DNA of 64,000 nt from Galaxea fascicularis (GCA_948470475.1 OX419342.1:1000201-1064200), one strand, 5' to 3'. Numbered from the stretch's first letter, positions 1-14,100 are shown. Made by a program: numbers and translations. Notes: a model not told the origin generated them from the sequence alone.

Positions 1-119
1 CAAGACCTCCGACAACCTGATTTCTATTGGTATTTGAGCTGTGTGCAAGATTTTAGCAATGTTAAAATTTTGACCAAAACCCAAAGGGGGGACCACATGG
101 TCTTGAGTCAAATTTTGAA

Positions 120-1889
120 TTTGGCTTAAACTCTGTCTATTTCAAAAAGGAACCTAGAAATCATGTGGAAATGCTTCCAAGACCTCCGACAACCTGATTT
201 CTATTGTTATTTGAGCTGTGTGCAAGATTTTAGCAAAGTTGAAATTTTGACCAAAACCCAAAGGGGGGACCACATGGTTTTGAGTCAAATTTTGAATTTG
301 GCTTAATCTCTGCCTATTTCGAAAAGCAACCTACAAATCATGTGGAAATGCTTCCAAGACCTCCGACAACCTGATTTCTATTGTTATTTGAGTTGTGTGC
401 AAGATTTTAGCAAAGTTGAAATTTTGACCAAAACCCAAAGGGGGGATTACATGGTGTTGAGTCAAATTTTGAATTTGGCTTAAACTCTGCCTATTTCAAA
501 AAGGAACCTAGAAATCATGTGGAAATGCTTCCAAGACCTCCGACAACCTGATTTCTATTGGTATTTGAGCTGTGTGCAAGATTTTAGCAAAGTTGAAATT
601 TTGACCAAAACCCAAAGGGGGGACCACATGGTCTTGAGTCCAATTTTGAATTTGGCTTAAACTCTGTCTATTTCAAAAAGGAACCTAGCAATCATGTGGA
701 AATGCTTCCAAGACCTCCGACAACCTTATTTCTATTGTTATTTGAGCTGTGTGCAAGATTTTAGCAAAGTTGAAATTTTGACCAAAACCCAAAGGGGGGA
801 CCACATGGTCTTGAGTCAAATTTTGAATTTGGCTTAATCTCTGCCTATTTCGAAAAGCAACCTACAAATCATGTGGAAATGCTTCCAAGACCTCCGACAA
901 CCTGATTTCTATTGTTATTTGAGCTGTGTGCAAGATTTTAGCAAAGTTGAAATTTTGACCAAAACCCAAAGGGGGGACCACATGGTCTTGAGTCAAATTT
1001 TGAATTTGGCTTAAACTCTGTCTATTTCAAAAAGGAACCTAGAAATCATGTGGAAATGCTTCCAAGACCTCCGACAACCTGATTTCTATTGTTATTTGAG
1101 CTGTGTGCAAGATTTTAGCAAAGTTGAAATTTTGACCAAAACCCAAAGGGGGGACCACATGGTTTTGAGTCAAATTTTGAATTTGGCTTAATCTCTGCCT
1201 ATTTCGAAAAGCAACCTACAAATCATGTGGAAATGCTTCCAAGACCTCCGACAACCTGATTTCTATTGTTATTTGAGCTGTGTGCAAGATTTTAGCAAAG
1301 TTGAAATTTTGACCAAAACCCAAAGGGGGGACCACATGGTCTTGAGTCAAATTTTGAATTTGGCTTAAACTCTGCCTATTTCAAAAAGGAACCTAGAAAT
1401 CATGTGGAAATGCTTCCAAGACCTCCGACAACCTGATTTCTATTGGTATTTGAGCTGTGTGCAAGATTTTAGCAAAGTTGAAATTTTGACCAAAACCCAA
1501 AGGGGGGACCACATGGTCTTGAGTCAAATTTTGAATTTGGCTTAAACTCTGTCTATTTCAAAAAGGAACCTAGAAATCATGTGGAAATGCTTCCAAGACC
1601 TCCGACAACCTTATTTCTATTGTTATTTGAGCTGTGTGCAAGATTTTAGCAAAGTTGAAATTTTGACCAAAACCCAAAGGGGGGACCACATGGTCTTGAG
1701 TCAAATTTTGAATTTGGCTTAATCTCTGCCTATTTCGAAAAGCAACCTACAAATCATGTGGAAATGCTTCCAAGACCTCCGACAACCTGATTTCTATTGT
1801 TATTTGAGCTGTGTGCAAGATTTTAGCAAAGTTGAAATTTTGACCAAAACCCAAAGGGGGGACCACATGGTCTTGAGTCAAATTTTGAA
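120..1889. repeat. 5-mer higher-order repeat, 885 bp, two copies
   Basis: Rare variants recur exactly 885 bp (5 monomers) apart. AAAAGCAACCTAC occurs at 321 and 852, then at 1206 and 1737. GGTTTTGAG occurs at about 276 and 1161, CTGTCTATTT at 133/663 and 1018/1548, and CCTTATTTC at about 721 and 1606. Within each copy the marked monomers sit 3 and 2 monomers apart. The copies are approximately 120-1004 and 1005-1889. The TATTGGTATT variant at 25, 556 and 1441 shows 3-mer then 5-mer spacing, so the block probably continues to the left of the window. Copy edges are good to about one monomer. Confidence 0.85.
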
Positions 1890-2124
1890 TTTGGCTTAAA
1901 CTCTGCCTATTTCAAAAAGGAACCTAGAAATCATGAGGAAATGCTTCCAAGACCTCCGACAACCTGATTTCTATTGTTATTTGAGCTGTGTGCAAGATTT
2001 TAGCAAAGTTGAAATTTTGACCAAAACCCAAAGGGGGGACCACATGGTCTTGAGTCAAATTTTGAATTTGGCTTAAACTCTGCCTATTTCAAAAAGGAAC
2101 CTAGAAATCATGTGGAAATGCTTC

Positions 2125-5100
2125 CAAGACCTCCGACAACCTGATTTCTATTGTTATTTGAGCTGTGTGCAAGATTTTAGCAAAGTTGAAATTTTTTACC
2201 AAAACCCAAAGGGGGGACCACATGGTCTTGAGTCAAATTTTGAATTTGGCTTAAACTCTGCCTATTTCAAAAAGGAACCTAGAAATCATGTGGAAATGCT
2301 TCCAAGACCTCCGACAACCTGATTTCTATTCTTATTTGAGCTGTGTGCAAGATTTTAGCAAAGTTGAAATTTTGACCAAAACCCAAAGGGGGGACCACAT
2401 GGTCTTGAGTCAAATTTTGAATTTGGCTTAAACTCTGCCTATTTCAAAAAGGAACCTAGAAATCATGTGGAAATGCTTCCAAGACCTCCGACAACCTGAT
2501 TTCTATTGTTATTTGAGCTGTGTGCAAGATTTTAGCAAAGTTGAAATTTTGGCCAAAACCCAAAGGGGGGACCACATGGTCTTGAGTCAAATTTTGAATT
2601 TGGCTTAAACTCTGCCTATTTCAAAAAGGAACCTAGAAATCATGTGGAAATGCTTCCAAGACCTCCGACAACCTGATTTCTATTGTTATTTGAGCTGTGT
2701 GCAAGATTTTAGCAAAGTTGAAATTTTTTACCAAAACCCAAAGGGGGGACCACATGGTCTTGAGTCAAATTTTGAATTTGGCTTAAACTCTGCCTATTTC
2801 AAAAAGGAACCTAGAAATCATGTGGAAATGCTTCCAAGACCTCCGACAACCTGATTTCTATTGTTATTTGAGCTGTGTGCAAGATTTTAGCAAAGTTGAA
2901 ATTTTGACCAAAACCCAAAGGGGGGACCACATGGTCTTGAGTCAAATTTTGAATTTGGCTTAAACTCTGCCTATTTCAAAAAGGAACCTAGAAATCATGT
3001 GGAAATGCTTCCAAGACCTCCGACAACCTGATTTCTATTGTTATTTGAGCTGTGTGCAAGATTTTAGCAAAGTTGAAATTTTGACCAAAACCCAAAGGGG
3101 GGACCACATGGTCTTGAGTCAAATTTTGAATTTGGCTTAAACTCTGCCTATTTCAAAAAGGAACCTAGAAATCATGTGGAAATGCTTCCAAGACCTCCGA
3201 CAACCTGATTTCTATTGTTATTTGAGCTGTGTGCAAGATTTTAGCAAAGTTGAAATTTTGACCAAAACCCAAAGGGGGGACCACATGGTCTTGAGTCAAA
3301 TTTTGAATTTGGCTTAAACTCTGCCTATTTCAAAAAGGAACCTAGAAATCATGAGGAAATGCTTCCAAGACCTCCGACAACCTGATTTCTATTGTTATTT
3401 GAGCTGTGTGCAAGATTTTAGCAAAGTTGAAATTTTGACCAAAACCCAAAGGGGGGACCACATGGTCTTGAGTCAAATTTTGAATTTGGCTTAAACTCTG
3501 CCTATTTCAAAAAGGAACCTAGAAATCATGTGGAAATGCTTCCAAGACCTCCGACAACCTGATTTCTATTGTTATTTGAGCTGTGTGCAAGATTTTAGCA
3601 AAGTTGAAATTTTTTACCAAAACCCAAAGGGGGGACCACATGGTCTTGAGTCAAATTTTGAATTTGGCTTAAACTCTGCCTATTTCAAAAAGGAACCTAG
3701 AAATCATGTGGAAATGCTTCCAAGACCTCCGACAACCTGATTTCTATTCTTATTTGAGCTGTGTGCAAGATTTTAGCAAAGTTGAAATTTTGACCAAAAC
3801 CCAAAGGGGGGACCACATGGTCTTGAGTCAAATTTTGAATTTGGCTTAAACTCTGCCTATTTCAAAAAGGAACCTAGAAATCATGTGGAAATGCTTCCAA
3901 GACCTCCGACAACCTGATTTCTATTGTTATTTGAGCTGTGTGCAAGATTTTAGCAAAGTTGAAATTTTGGCCAAAACCCAAAGGGGGGACCACATGGTCT
4001 TGAGTCAAATTTTGAATTTGGCTTAAACTCTGCCTATTTCAAAAAGGAACCTAGAAATCATGTGGAAATGCTTCCAAGACCTCCGACAACCTGATTTCTA
4101 TTCTTATTTGAGCTGTGTGCAAGATTTTAGCAAAGTTGAAATTTTTTACCAAAACCCAAAGGGGGGACCACATGGTCTTGAGTCAAATTTTGAATTTGGC
4201 TTAAACTCTGCCTATTTCAAAAAGGAACCTAGAAATCATGTGGAAATGCTTCCAAGACCTCCGACAACCTGATTTCTATTGTTATTTGAGCTGTGTGCAA
4301 GATTTTAGCAAAGTTGAAATTTTGACCAAAACCCAAAGGGGGGACCACATGGTCTTGAGTCAAATTTTGAATTTGGCTTAAACTCTGCCTATTTCAAAAA
4401 GGAACCTAGAAATCATGTGGAAATGCTTCCAAGACCTCCGACAACCTGATTTCTATTGTTATTTGAGCTGTGTGCAAGATTTTAGCAAAGTTGAAATTTT
4501 GACCAAAACCCAAAGGGGGGACCACATGGTCTTGAGTCAAATTTTGAATTTGGCTTAAACTCTGCCTATTTCAAAAAGGAACCTAGAAATCATGTGGAAA
4601 TGCTTCCAAGACCTCCGACAACCTCATTTCTATTGTTATTTGAGCTGTGTGCAAGATTTTAGCAAAGTTGAAATTTTGACCAAAACCCAAAGGGGGGACC
4701 ACATGGTCTTGAGTCAAATTTTGAATTTGGCTTAATCTCTGCCTATTTCAAAAAGGAACCTAGAAATCATGTGAAAATGCTTCCAAGACCTCCGACAACC
4801 TGATTTCTATTGCTATTTGAGCTGTGTGCAAGATTTTAGCAAAGTTGAAATTTTGACCAAAACCCAAAGGGGGGACCACATGGTCTTGAGTCAAATTTTG
4901 AATTTGGCTAAAACTCTGCCTATTTCAAAAAGGAACCTAGAAATCATGTGGAAATGCTTCCAAGACCTCCGACAACCTGATTTCTATTGTTATTTGAGCT
5001 GTGTGCAAGATTTTAGCAAAGTTGAAATTTTTTACCAAAACCCAAAGGGGGGACCACATGGTCTTGAGTCAGATTTTGAATTTGGCTTAAACTCTGCCTA

Positions 5101-5138
5101 TTTCAAAAAGGAACCTAGAAATCATGTGGAAATGCTTC
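2125..5138. repeat. 8-mer higher-order repeat, 1,418 bp, marked by 178-bp monomers
   Basis: A one-base-longer T-run (ATTTTTTACC in place of ATTTTGACC, near position 71) marks the 178-bp monomers 2125-2302, 2657-2834, 3543-3720, 4075-4252 and 4961-5138. Their spacing alternates 532 and 886 bp (3 and 5 monomers plus the extra base), so 2125, 3543 and 4961 are 1,418 bp apart, as are 2657 and 4075. Supporting variants keep the period: TTTTGGCC at about 2549 and 3967, and ATCATGAGG at about 1930 and 3348. Two further 178-bp monomers (7263-7440 and 7795-7972) lie outside the regular block. The added base shifts the reading frame, which creates the 70-codon frames seen here. Confidence 0.9.
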
Positions 5139-5906
5139 CAAGACCTCCGACAACCTGATTTCTATTGTTATTTGAGCTGTGTGCAAGATTTTAGCAAAGT
5201 TGAAATTTTGACCAAAACCCAAAGGGGGGACCACATGGTCTTGAGTCAAATTTTGAATTTGGCTTAAACTCTGCCTATTTCAAAAAGGAACCTAGAAATC
5301 ATGTGGAAATGCTTCCAAGACCTCCGACAACCTGATTTCTATTGTTATTTGAGCTGTGTGCAAGATTTTAGCAAAGTTGAAATTTTGACCAAAACCCAAA
5401 GGGGGGACCACATGGTCTTGAGTCAAATTTTGAATTTGGCTTAAACTCTGCCTATTTCAAAAAGGAACCTAGAAATCATGTGGAAATGCTTCCAAGACCT
5501 CCGACAACCTCATTTCTATTGTTATTTGAGCTGTGTGCAAGATTTTAGCAAAGTTGAAATTTTGACCAAAACCCAAAGGGGGGACCACATGGTCTTGAGT
5601 CAAATTTTGAATTTGGCTTAATCTCTGCCTATTTCAAAAAGGAACCTAGAAATCATGTGAAAATGCTTCCAAGACCTCCGACAACCTGATTTCTATTGCT
5701 ATTTGAGCTGTGTGCAAGATTTTAGCAAAGTTGAAATTTTGACCAAAACCCAAAGGGGGGACCACATGGTCTTGAGTCAAATTTTGAATTTGGCTAAAAC
5801 TCTGCCTATTTCAAAAAGGAACCTAGAAATCATGTGGAAATGCTTCCAAGACCTCCGACAACCTGATTTCTATTGTTATTTGAGCTGTGTGCAAGATTTT
5901 AGCAAA
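4253..5906. repeat. 5-mer duplication, 886 bp
   Basis: Three unusual variants recur with an 886-bp displacement: CCTCATTTC at 4623 and 5509, ATCATGTGAAAATGC at about 4768 and 5654, and GGCTAAAACTC (T127 to A) at 4906 and 5792. The displacement is 5 monomers plus the one base of the intervening 178-bp monomer. The right copy carries an ordinary monomer where the left has the 178-bp form, so the match ends near 5906. GGCTAAAACTC recurs again at 6854 and 7386. Confidence 0.8.
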
Positions 5907-8900
5907 GTTGAAATTTTGACCAAAACCCAAAGGGGGGACCACATGGTCTTGAGTCAAATTTTGAATTTGGCTTAAACTCTGCCTATTTCAAAAAGGAACC
6001 TAGAAATCATGAGGAAATGCTTCCAAGACCTCCGACAACCTGATTTCTATTGTTATTTGAGCTGTGTGCAAGATTTTAGCAAAGTTGAAATTTTGACCAA
6101 AACCCAAAGGGGGGACCACATGGTCTTGAGTCAAATTTTGAATTTGGCTTAAACTCTGCCTATTTCAAAAAGGAACCTAGAAATCATGTGGAAATGCTTC
6201 CAAGACCTCCGACAACCTGATTTCTATTGTTATTTGAGCTGTGTGCAAGATTTTAGCAAAGTTGAAATTTTGACCAAAACCCAAAGGGGGGACCACATGG
6301 TCTTGAGTCAAATTTTGAATTTGGCTTAAACTCTGCCTATTTCAAAAAGGAACCTAGAAATCATGTGGAAATGCTTCCAAGACCTCCGACAACCTGATTT
6401 CTATTCTTATTTGAGCTGTGTGCAAGATTTTAGCAAAGTTGAAATTTTGACCAAAACCCAAAGGGGGGACCACATGGTCTTGAGTCAAATTTTGAATTTG
6501 GCTTAAACTCTGCCTATTTCAAAAAGGAACCTAGAAATCATGTGGAAATGCTTCCAAGACCTCCGACAACCTCATTTCTATTGTTATTTGAGCTGTGTGC
6601 AAGATTTTAGCAAAGTTGAAATTTTGACCAAAACCCAAAGGGGGGACCACATGGTCTTGAGTCAAATTTTGAATTTGGCTTAAACTCTGCCTATTTCAAA
6701 AAGGAACCTAGAAATCATGTGGAAATGCTTCCAAGACCTCCCACAACCTGATTTCTATTGCTATTTGAGCTGTGTGCAAGATTTTAGCAAAGTTGAAATT
6801 TTGACCAAAACCCAAAGGGGGGACCACATGGTCTTGAGTCAAATTTTGAATTTGGCTAAAACTCTGCCTATTTCAAAAAGGAACCTAGAAATCATGTGGA
6901 AATGCTTCCAAGACCTCCGACAACCTGATTTCTATTGTTATTTGAGCTGTGTGCAAGATTTTAGCAAAGTTGAAATTTTGACCAAAACCCAAAGGGGGGA
7001 CCACATGGTCTTGAGTCAAATTTTGAATTTGGCTTAAACTCTGCCTATTTCAAAAAGGAACATAGAAATCATGAGGAAATGCTTCCAAGACCTCCGACAA
7101 CCTGATTTCTATTGGTATTTGAGCTGTGTGCAAGATTTTAGCAAAGTTGAAATTTTGACCAAAACCCAAAGGGGGGACCACATGGTCTTGAGTCAAATTT
7201 TGAATTTGGCTTAAACTCTGCCTATTTCAAAAAGGAACCTAGAAATCATGTGGAAATGCTTCCAAGACCTCCGACAACCTGATTTCTATTGTTATTTGAG
7301 CTGTGTGCAAGATTTTAGCAAAGTTGAAATTTTTTACCAAAACCCAAAGGGGGGACCACATGGTCTTGAGTCAAATTTTGAATTTGGCTAAAACTCTGCC
7401 TATTTCAAAAAGGAACCTAGAAATCATGTGGAAATGCTTCCAAGACCTCCGACAACCTGATTTCTATTGTTATTTGAGCTGTGTGCAAGATTTTAGCAAA
7501 GTTGAAATTTTGACCAAAACCCAAAGGGGGGACCACATGGTCTTGAGTCAAATTTTGAATTTGGCTTAAACTCTGCCTATTTCAAAAAGGAACCTAGAAA
7601 TCATGTGGAAATGCTTCCAAGACCTCCGACAACCTGATTTCTATTGTTATTTGAGCTGTGTGCAAGATTTTAGCAAAGTTGAAATTTTGACCAAAACCCA
7701 AAGGGGGGACCACATGGTCTTGAGTCAAATTTTGAATTTGGCTTAAACTCTGCCTATTTCAAAAAGGAACCTAGAAATCATGTGGAAATGCTTCCAAGAC
7801 CTCCGACAACCTGATTTCTATTGTTATTTGAGCTGTGTGCAAGATTTTAGCAAAGTTGAAATTTTTTACCAAAACCCAAAGGGGGGACCACATGGTCTTG
7901 AGTCAAATTTTGAATTTGGCTTAAACTCTGCCTATTTCAAAAAGGAACCTAGAAATCATGTGGAAATGCTTCCAAGACCTCCGACAACCTGATTTCTATT
8001 GTTATTTGAGCTGTGTGCAAGATTTTAGCAAAGTTGAAATTTTGACCAAAACCCAAAGGGGGGACCACATGGTCTTGAGTCAAATTTTGAATTTGGCTTA
8101 AACTCTGCCTATTTCAAAAAGGAACCTAGAAATCATGTGGAAATGCTTCCAAGACCTCCGACAACCTGATTTCTATTGTTATTTGAGCTGTGTGCAAGAT
8201 TTTAGCAAAGTTGAAATTTTGACCAAAACCCAAAGGGGGGACCACATGGTCTTGAGTCAAATTTTGAATTTGGCTTAATCTCTGCCTATTTCAAAAAGGA
8301 ACCTAGAAATCATGTGGAAATGCTTCCAAGACCTCCGACAACCTGATTTCTATTGTTATTTGAGCTGTGTGCAAGATTTTAGCAAAGTTGAAATTTTGAC
8401 CAAAACCCAAAGGGGGGACCACATGGTCTTGAGTCAAATTTTGAATTTGGCTTAAACTCTGCCTATTTCAAAAAGGAACCTAGAAATCATGTGGAAATGC
8501 TTCCAAGACCTCCGACAACCTGATTTCTATTGTTATTTGAGCTGTGTGCAAGATTTTAGCAAAGTTGAAATTTTGACCAAAACCCAAAGGGGGGACCACA
8601 TGGTCTTGAGTCAAATTTTGAATTTGGCTTAAACTCTGCCTATTTCAAAAAGGAACCTAGAAATCATGTGGAAATGCTTCCAAGACCTCCGACAACCTGA
8701 TTTCTATTGTTATTTGAGCTGTGTGCAAGATTTTAGCAAAGTTGAAATTTTGACCAAAACCCAAAGGGGGGACCACATGGTCTTGAGTCAAATTTTGAAT
8801 TTGGCTTAAACTCTGCCTATTTCGAAAAGGAACCTAGAAATCATGTGGAAATGCTTCCAAGACCTCCGACAACCTGATTTCTATTGTTATTTGAGCTGTG

Positions 8901-9250
8901 TGCAAGATTTTAGCAAAGTTGAAATTTTGACCAAAACCCAAAGGGGGGACCACATGGTCTTGAGTCAAATTTTGAATTTGGCTTAAACTCTGCCTATTTC
9001 AAAAAGGAACCTAGAAATCATGTGGAAATGCTTCCAAGACCTCCGACAACCTGATTTCTATTGTTATTTGAGCTGTGTGCAAGATTTTAGCAAAGTTGAA
9101 ATTTTGACCAAAACCCAAAGGGGGGACCACATGGTCTTGAGTCAAATTTTGAATTTGGCTTAAACTCTGCCTATTTCGAAAAGGAACCTAGAAATCATGT
9201 GGAAATGCTTCCAAGACCTCCGACAACCATATTTCTATTGTTATTTGAGC
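5907..9250. repeat. Near-consensus satellite monomers, weak higher-order structure
   Basis: Most monomers here differ from the reference at zero to two positions, and I could not follow a regular multi-monomer period. Exceptions are the two 178-bp monomers at 7263-7440 and 7795-7972, ATCATGAGG variants near 6008 and 7070, and GGCTAAAACTC at 6854 and 7386. From about 8000 to 9200 the copies are very uniform, with TTCGAAAAGG replacing TTCAAAAAGG in some. No gene or non-satellite sequence is present. Confidence 0.8.
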
Positions 9251-12200
9251 TGTGTGCAAGATTTTAGCAAAGTTGAAATTTTGACCAAAACCCAAAGGGG
9301 GGACCACATGGTCTTGAGTCAAATTTTGAATTTGGCTTAATCTCTGCCTATTTCGAAAAGCAACCTACAAATCATGTGGAAATGCTTCCAAGACCTCCGA
9401 CAACCTGATTTCTATTCTTATTTGAGCTGTGTGCAAGATTTTAGCAAAGTTGAAATTTTGACCAAAACCCAAAGGGGGGACCACATGGTCTTGAGTCAAA
9501 TTTTGAATTTGGCTTAATCTCTGCCTCTTTCCAAAAGGAACCTAGAAATCATGTGGAAATGCTTCCAAGACCTCCGACAACCTGATTTCTATTGTTATTT
9601 GAGCTGTGTGCAAGATTTTAGCAAAGTTGAAATTTTGACCAAAACCCAAAGGGGGGACCACATGGTCTTGAGTCAAATTTTGAATTTGGCTTAAACTCTG
9701 CCTATTTCGAAAAGGAACCTAGAAATCATGTGGAAATGCTTCCAAGACCTCCGACAACCTCATTTCTATTGTTATTTGAGCTGTGTGCAAGATTTTAGCA
9801 AAGTTGAAATTTTGACCAAAACCCAAAGGGGGGACCACATGGTCTTGAGTCAAATTTTGAATTTGGCTTAATCTCTGCCTATTTCAAAATGGAACCTAGA
9901 AATCATGTGGAAATGCTTCCAAGACCTCCGACAACCTGATTTCTATTCTTATTTGAGCTGTGTGCAAGATTTTAGCAAAGTTGAAATTTTGACCAAAACC
10001 CAAAGGGGGGACCACATGGTCTTGAGTCAAATTTTGAATTTGGCTTAATCTCTGCCTATTTCAAAATGGAACCTAGAAATCATGTGGAAATGCTTCCAAG
10101 ACCTCCGACAACCTGATTTCTATTGTTATTTGAGCTGTGTGCAAGATTTTAGCAAAGTTGAAATTTTGACCAAAACCCAAAGGGGGGACCACATGGTCTT
10201 GAGTCAAATTTTGAATTTGGCTTAAACTCTGCCTATTTCAAAAAGGAACCTAGAAATCATGTGGAAATGCTTCCAAGACCTCCGACAACCTGATTTCTAT
10301 TCTTATTTGAGCTGTGTGCAAGATTTTAGCAAAGTTGAAATTTTGACCAAAACCCAAAGGGGGGACCACATGGTCTTGAGTCAAATTTTGAATTTCGCTT
10401 AAACTCTGCCTATTTCGAAAAGGAACCTAGAAATCATGTGGAAATGCTTCCAAGACTTCCGACAACCTGATTTCTATTGTTATTTGAGCTGTGTGCAAGA
10501 TTTTAGCAAAGTTGAAATTTTGACCAAAACCCAAAGGGGGGACCACATGGTCTTGAGTCAAATTTTGAATTTGGCTTAATCTCTGCCTCTTTCCAAAAGG
10601 AACCTAGAAATCATGTGGAAATGCTTCCAAGACCTCTGACAACCTGATTTCTATACCTATTTGAGCTGTGTGCAAGATTTTAGCAAAGTTGAAATTTTGA
10701 CCAAAACCCAAAGGGGGGACCACATGGTCTTGAGTCAAATTTTGAATTTGGCTTAAACTCTGCCTATTTCAAAAAGGAACCTAGAAATCATGTGGAAATG
10801 CTTCCAAGACCTCCGACAACCTGATTTCTATTGTTATTTGAGCTGTGTGCAAGATTTTAGCAAAGTTGAAATTTTGACCAAAACCCAAAGGGGGGACCAC
10901 ATGGTCTTGAGTCAAATTTTGAATTTGGCTTAATCTCTGCCTATTTCGAAAAGCAACCTACAAATCATGTGGAAATGCTTCCAAGACCTCCGACAACCTG
11001 ATTTCTATTCTTATTTGAGCTGTGTGCAAGATTTTAGCAAAGTTGAAATTTTGACCAAAACCCAAAGGGGGGACCACATGGTCTTGAGTCAAATTTTGAA
11101 TTTGGCTTAATCTCTGCCTCTTTCCAAAAGGAACCTAGAAATCATGTGGAAATGCTTCCAAGACCTCCGACAACCTGATTTCTATTGTTATTTGAGCTGT
11201 GTGCAAGATTTTAGCAAAGTTGAAATTTTGACCAAAACCCAAAGGGGGGACCACATGGTCTTGAGTCAAATTTTGAATTTGGCTTAAACTCTGCCTATTT
11301 CAAAAAGGAACCTAGAAATCATGTGGAAATGCTTCCAAGACCTCCGACAACCTGATTTCTATTGTTATTTGAGCTGTGTGCAAGATTTTAGCAAAGTTGA
11401 AATTTTGACCAAAACCCAAAGGGGGGACCACATGGTCTTGAGTCAAATTTTGAATTTGGCTTAAACTCTGCCTATTTCGAAAAGGAACCTAGAAATCATG
11501 TGGAAATGCTTCCAAGACCTCCGACAACCTGATTTCTATTGTTATTTGAGCTGTGTGCAAGATTTTAGCAAAGTTGAAATTTTGACCAAAACCCAAAGGG
11601 GGGACCACATGGTCTTGAGTCAAATTTTGAATTTGGCTTAAACTCTGCCTATTTCAAAAAGGAACCTAGAAATCATGTGGAAATGCTTCCAAGACCTCCG
11701 ACAACCTGATTTCTATTGTTATTTGAGCTGTGTGCAAGATTTTAGCAAAGTTGAAATTTTGACCAAAACCCAAAGGGGGGACCACATGGTCTTGAGTCAA
11801 ATTTTGAATTTGGCTTAAACTCTGCCTATTTCAAAAAGGAACCTAGAAATCATGTGGAAATGCTTCCAAGACCTCCGACAACCTGATTTCTATTGGTATT
11901 TGAGCTGTGTGCAAGATTTTAGCAAAGTTGAAATTTTGACCAAAACCCAAAGGGGGGACCACATGGTCTTGAGTCCAATTTTGAATTTGGCTTAAACTCT
12001 GTCTATTTCAAAAAGGAACCTAGAAATCATGTGGAAATGCTTCCAAGACCTCCGACAACCTGATTTCTATTGTTATTTGAGCTGTGTGCAAGATTTTAGC
12101 AAAGTTGAAATTTTGACCAAAACCCAAAGGGGGGACCACATGGTCTTGAGTCAAATTTTGAATTTGGCTTAATCTCTGCCTATTTCGAAAAGCAACCTAC

Positions 12201-14100
12201 AAATCATGTGGAAATGCTTCCAAGACCTCCGACAACCTGATTTCTATTCTTATTTGAGCTGTGTGCAAGATTTTAGCAAAGTTGAAATTTTGACCAAAAC
12301 CCAAAGGGGGGACCACATGGTCTTGAGTCAAATTTTGAATTTGGCTTAATCTCTGCCTCTTTCCAAAAGGAACCTAGAAATCATGTGGAAATGCTTCCAA
12401 GACCTCCGACAACCTGATTTCTATTGTTATTTGAGCTGTGTGCAAGATTTTAGCAAAGTTGAAATTTTGACCAAAACCCAAAGGGGGGACCACATGGTCT
12501 TGAGTCAAATTTTGAATTTGGCTTAAACTCTGCCTATTTCGAAAAGGAACCTAGAAATCATGTGGAAATGCTTCCAAGACCTCCGACAACCTCATTTCTA
12601 TTGTTATTTGAGCTGTGTGCAAGATTTTAGCAAAGTTGAAATTTTGACCAAAACCCAAAGGGGGGACCACATGGTCTTGAGTCAAATTTTGAATTTGGCT
12701 TAATCTCTGCCTATTTCAAAATGGAACCTAGAAATCATGTGGAAATGCTTCCAAGACCTCCGACAACCTGATTTCTATTCTTATTTGAGCTGTGTGCAAG
12801 ATTTTAGCAAAGTTGAAATTTTGACCAAAACCCAAAGGGGGGACCACATGGTCTTGAGTCAAATTTTGAATTTGGCTTAATCTCTGCCTATTTCAAAATG
12901 GAACCTAGAAATCATGTGGAAATGCTTCCAAGACCTCCGACAACCTGATTTCTATTGTTATTTGAGCTGTGTGCAAGATTTTAGCAAAGTTGAAATTTTG
13001 ACCAAAACCCAAAGGGGGGACCACATGGTCTTGAGTCAAATTTTGAATTTGGCTTAAACTCTGCCTATTTCAAAAAGGAACCTAGAAATCATGTGGAAAT
13101 GCTTCCAAGACCTCCGACAACCTGATTTCTATTCTTATTTGAGCTGTGTGCAAGATTTTAGCAAAGTTGAAATTTTGACCAAAACCCAAAGGGGGGACCA
13201 CATGGTCTTGAGTCAAATTTTGAATTTCGCTTAAACTCTGCCTATTTCGAAAAGGAACCTAGAAATCATGTGGAAATGCTTCCAAGACTTCCGACAACCT
13301 GATTTCTATTGTTATTTGAGCTGTGTGCAAGATTTTAGCAAAGTTGAAATTTTGACCAAAACCCAAAGGGGGGACCACATGGTCTTGAGTCAAATTTTGA
13401 ATTTGGCTTAAACTCTGCCTATTTCCAAAAGGAACCTAGAAATCATGTGGAAATGCTTCCAAGACCTCTGACAACCTGATTTCTATACTTATTTGAGCTG
13501 TGTGCAAGATTTTAGCAAAGTTGAAATTTTGACCAAAACCCAAAGGGGGGACCACATGGTCTTGAGTCAAATTTTGAATTTGGCTTAAACTCTGCCTATT
13601 TCAAAAAGGAACCTAGAAATCATGTGGAAATGCTTCCAAGACCTCCGACAACCTGATTTGTATTGTTATTTGAGCTGTGTGCAAGATTTTAGCAAAGTTG
13701 AAATTTTGACCAAAACCCAAAGGGGGGACCACATGGTCTTGAGTCAAATTTTGAATTTGGCTTAATCTCTGCCTATTTCGAAAAGCAACCTACAAATCAT
13801 GTGGAAATGCTTCCAAGACCTCCGACAACCTGATTTCTATTCTTATTTGAGCTGTGTGCAAGATTTTAGCAAAGTTGAAATTTTGACCAAAACCCAAAGG
13901 GGGGACCACATGGTCTTGAGTCAAATTTTGAATTTGGCTTAATCTCTGCCTCTTTCCAAAAGGAACCTAGAAATCATGTGGAAATGCTTCCAAGACCTCC
14001 GACAACCTGATTTCTATTGTTATTTGAGCTGTGTGCAAGATTTTAGCAAAGTTGAAATTTTGACCAAAACCCAAAGGGGGGACCACATGGTCTTGAGTCA
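9250..14100. repeat. 16-mer displacement repeat, 2,832 bp
   Basis: About eleven monomers at 9.25-11.27 kb are repeated in the same order at 12.08-14.10 kb, displaced by 16 monomers. Markers: AAAAGCAACCTAC at 9355 and 12187 and at 10948 and 13780; CTGCCTCTTTCC at 9521 and 12353; the CTCATTTC monomer followed by two TTCAAAATGG monomers; AATTTCGCTTAAAC followed by GACTTCCGAC; and CTCTGACAACC with CTATAC. AAAAGCAACC at 10948 and 12187 also shows an internal 7-mer step (9 + 7 = 16). Small differences between copies, such as CTATACCTAT against CTATACTTAT, show that they have diverged slightly. Confidence 0.85.

Noticed and set aside
2110..7992. Open reading frames of 70-113 codons on the plus strand (for example 2110-2322, 4817-5158, 6717-7037, 7780-7992)
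   Set aside because: They lie wholly inside satellite monomers, have no start context, and differ only where a stop at reference 127-129 is lost or a one-base insertion shifts the frame. Their products are the monomer translated once or twice.
9345..9365. CENP-B box-like TTTCGAAAAGGAACCT in the CpG-containing monomers
   Set aside because: The essential spacing and the CGGG core of the CENP-B box are absent; only TTCG matches.
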